Origin: Synechococcus sp. HW_metabat.21 | GTDB lineage: Bacteria > Cyanobacteriota > Cyanobacteriia > PCC-6307 > Cyanobiaceae | Length of the DNA: 6,055 nucleotides | Direction of reading: 5' to 3' | NCBI GenBank assembly: GCA_018623875.1 | Contig: JAAZUZ010000100.1 | Location: 1 to 6,055 of the forward strand | Part shown: positions 5,535-6,055 of the stretch, in pieces | Layout of the letters: each line of letters opens with the position of its first letter | How positions within the stretch are numbered: position 1 is the first letter of the stretch | Position numbers and translations under genes: made by a program | The notes under the pieces: model-generated | What the model was told of the DNA's origin: nothing | Seen by the model: only the letters and a program-made list of their open reading frames with translations | Databases searched by the model: none

Positions 5535-6055
5535 GTGTGGAATGAACCTTCGGCTGGGGTCGTCCTGGCCGAGACAGAAGGAGAGGTCCGATTGCCCGCA
5601 GCGGCTGTCGTCGATCGGGTGGAAGCGGATTCGATCGGGGATGAATTGGGCATTCAGCCGGGGGATCGCCTGCTGAGCGTCAATGGGGTGCGCCCCAGGG
5701 ATCTGATTGACCTTCAGTTCTTGGTTGGGGAGGAGGAGCTCTGCCTGGAGGTGCAGGACCCCGATGGCACGGTGCATCGGGTGGAGCTGGAAAAAGATGC
5801 CGATGAAGGTCTCGGTCTGGCCTTCACCGAAGCGCTCTTCGATGGCCTGAAGCAGTGCAACAACCACTGCCCGTTCTGCTTCATCGATCAGCAGCCTCCG
5901 GGGCACCGCCGCAGCTTGTACGTCAAGGACGACGACTACCGGCTGAGTTTTCTGTACGGCTCGTATCTCACCCTGACCAATCTGTCGGCAGCGGACTGGG
6001 AGCGCATCGAGCAGCAGCGCCTCTCTCCATTGTTTGTCTCGGTCCATGCCACGAA
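5535..6055 (+). CDS. PDZ/radical-SAM/DUF512 protein, cyanobacterial family, N-terminal part (cut by window edge)
   Basis: This is the start of a predicted iron-sulfur radical-SAM oxidoreductase of unknown substrate, of the cyanobacterial kind that carries an N-terminal PDZ-like domain, a radical-SAM core and a C-terminal DUF512 region. The window has 173 codons from GTG at 5535 and then ends; full-length relatives are about 430-450 residues. The PDZ-like part is seen in DSIGDELGIQPGDRLLSVNG (32-51). It is followed by PRDLIDLQF (54-62), LEKDADEGLGLAF (85-97) and EALFDGLKQ (99-107). The cluster motif CNNHCPFC gives C108, C112 and C115, followed by FIDQQPPG and DDDYRLSFLYGSYLTLTNL. A TAG stop lies four codons before the GTG (5526-5528 region), so GTG at 5535 is the most upstream start. 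A TTG at 5592 has a much better ribosome binding site and would remove 19 residues that lie before the PDZ core. The gene follows uppP by 44 bp. Family identity is confident; the start is uncertain and the function is not known. Confidence 0.9.
   Translation, partial: MWNEPSAGVVLAETEGEVRLPAAAVVDRVEADSIGDELGIQPGDRLLSVNGVRPRDLIDLQFLVGEEELCLEVQDPDGTVHRVELEKDADEGLGLAFTEALFDGLKQCNNHCPFCFIDQQPPGHRRSLYVKDDDYRLSFLYGSYLTLTNLSAADWERIEQQRLSPLFVSVHAT
5578..5583 (+). promoter_or_regulatory. Strong Shine-Dalgarno before an in-frame TTG of the radical-SAM gene
   Basis: AAGGAG lies 8 nt before TTG at 5592, which is in frame with the PDZ/radical-SAM protein. The GTG at 5535 has no comparable site nearby. This makes TTG at 5592 a serious alternative start. 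Confidence 0.5.

Noticed and set aside
5145..6047. A 300-residue open frame on the minus strand opposite the end of uppP and the radical-SAM gene
   Set aside because: Both strands' real genes are identified by catalytic motifs on the plus strand; the antisense frame is open because of high GC and has no recognisable domain.
1..6055. Mobile elements, CRISPR arrays, tRNA or rRNA genes, defence or secondary-metabolite systems
   Set aside because: Every stretch longer than about 120 bp is accounted for by a housekeeping gene or its shadow; no repeats arrays, transposase motifs or tRNA-like folds were seen.

Overview
The window looks like ordinary chromosomal core sequence from a high-GC picocyanobacterium (marine Synechococcus or Cyanobium type). 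The evidence is a psbU gene for the lumenal photosystem II extrinsic protein, a VKOR-thioredoxin fusion of the cyanobacterial kind, a DUF3120-like membrane protein and a PDZ/radical-SAM protein of a cyanobacterial family. GTG and TTG starts are frequent and intergenic gaps are short. I saw no mobile element, CRISPR array, tRNA or rRNA.

Layout, left to right: (1) the N-terminal third of rimO on the minus strand, cut by the left edge inside its radical-SAM cysteine motif; (2) a 96-bp divergent gap; (3) a plus-strand VKOR-thioredoxin fusion gene; (4) nadB (L-aspartate oxidase) on the minus strand, converging with the VKOR gene with 3 bp between the stop codons; (5) a 106-bp gap holding a clear intrinsic terminator for psbU; (6) psbU on the minus strand with a Sec-type signal peptide; (7) a DUF3120-like multi-pass membrane protein, also minus strand; (8) a 97-bp divergent gap; (9) uppP (undecaprenyl-diphosphate phosphatase) on the plus strand; (10) the N-terminal part of a PDZ/radical-SAM/DUF512 protein on the plus strand, cut by the right edge.

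The genes serve different housekeeping jobs: ribosomal protein modification (rimO), disulfide formation in exported proteins (VKOR), NAD synthesis (nadB), oxygen-evolving complex stability (psbU), cell-wall lipid carrier recycling (uppP), plus two proteins of unknown function. The VKOR fusion and PsbU meet in the same compartment, since both act on the lumenal/periplasmic side. I found no convincing new multi-gene system. The points most worth a second look are the psbU terminator placed only 24 nt before the nadB start, the uncharacterised PDZ/radical-SAM protein and its start choice, the extra cysteines in the VKOR fusion, and small inverted repeats in the leaders of psbU and of the DUF3120/uppP pair.
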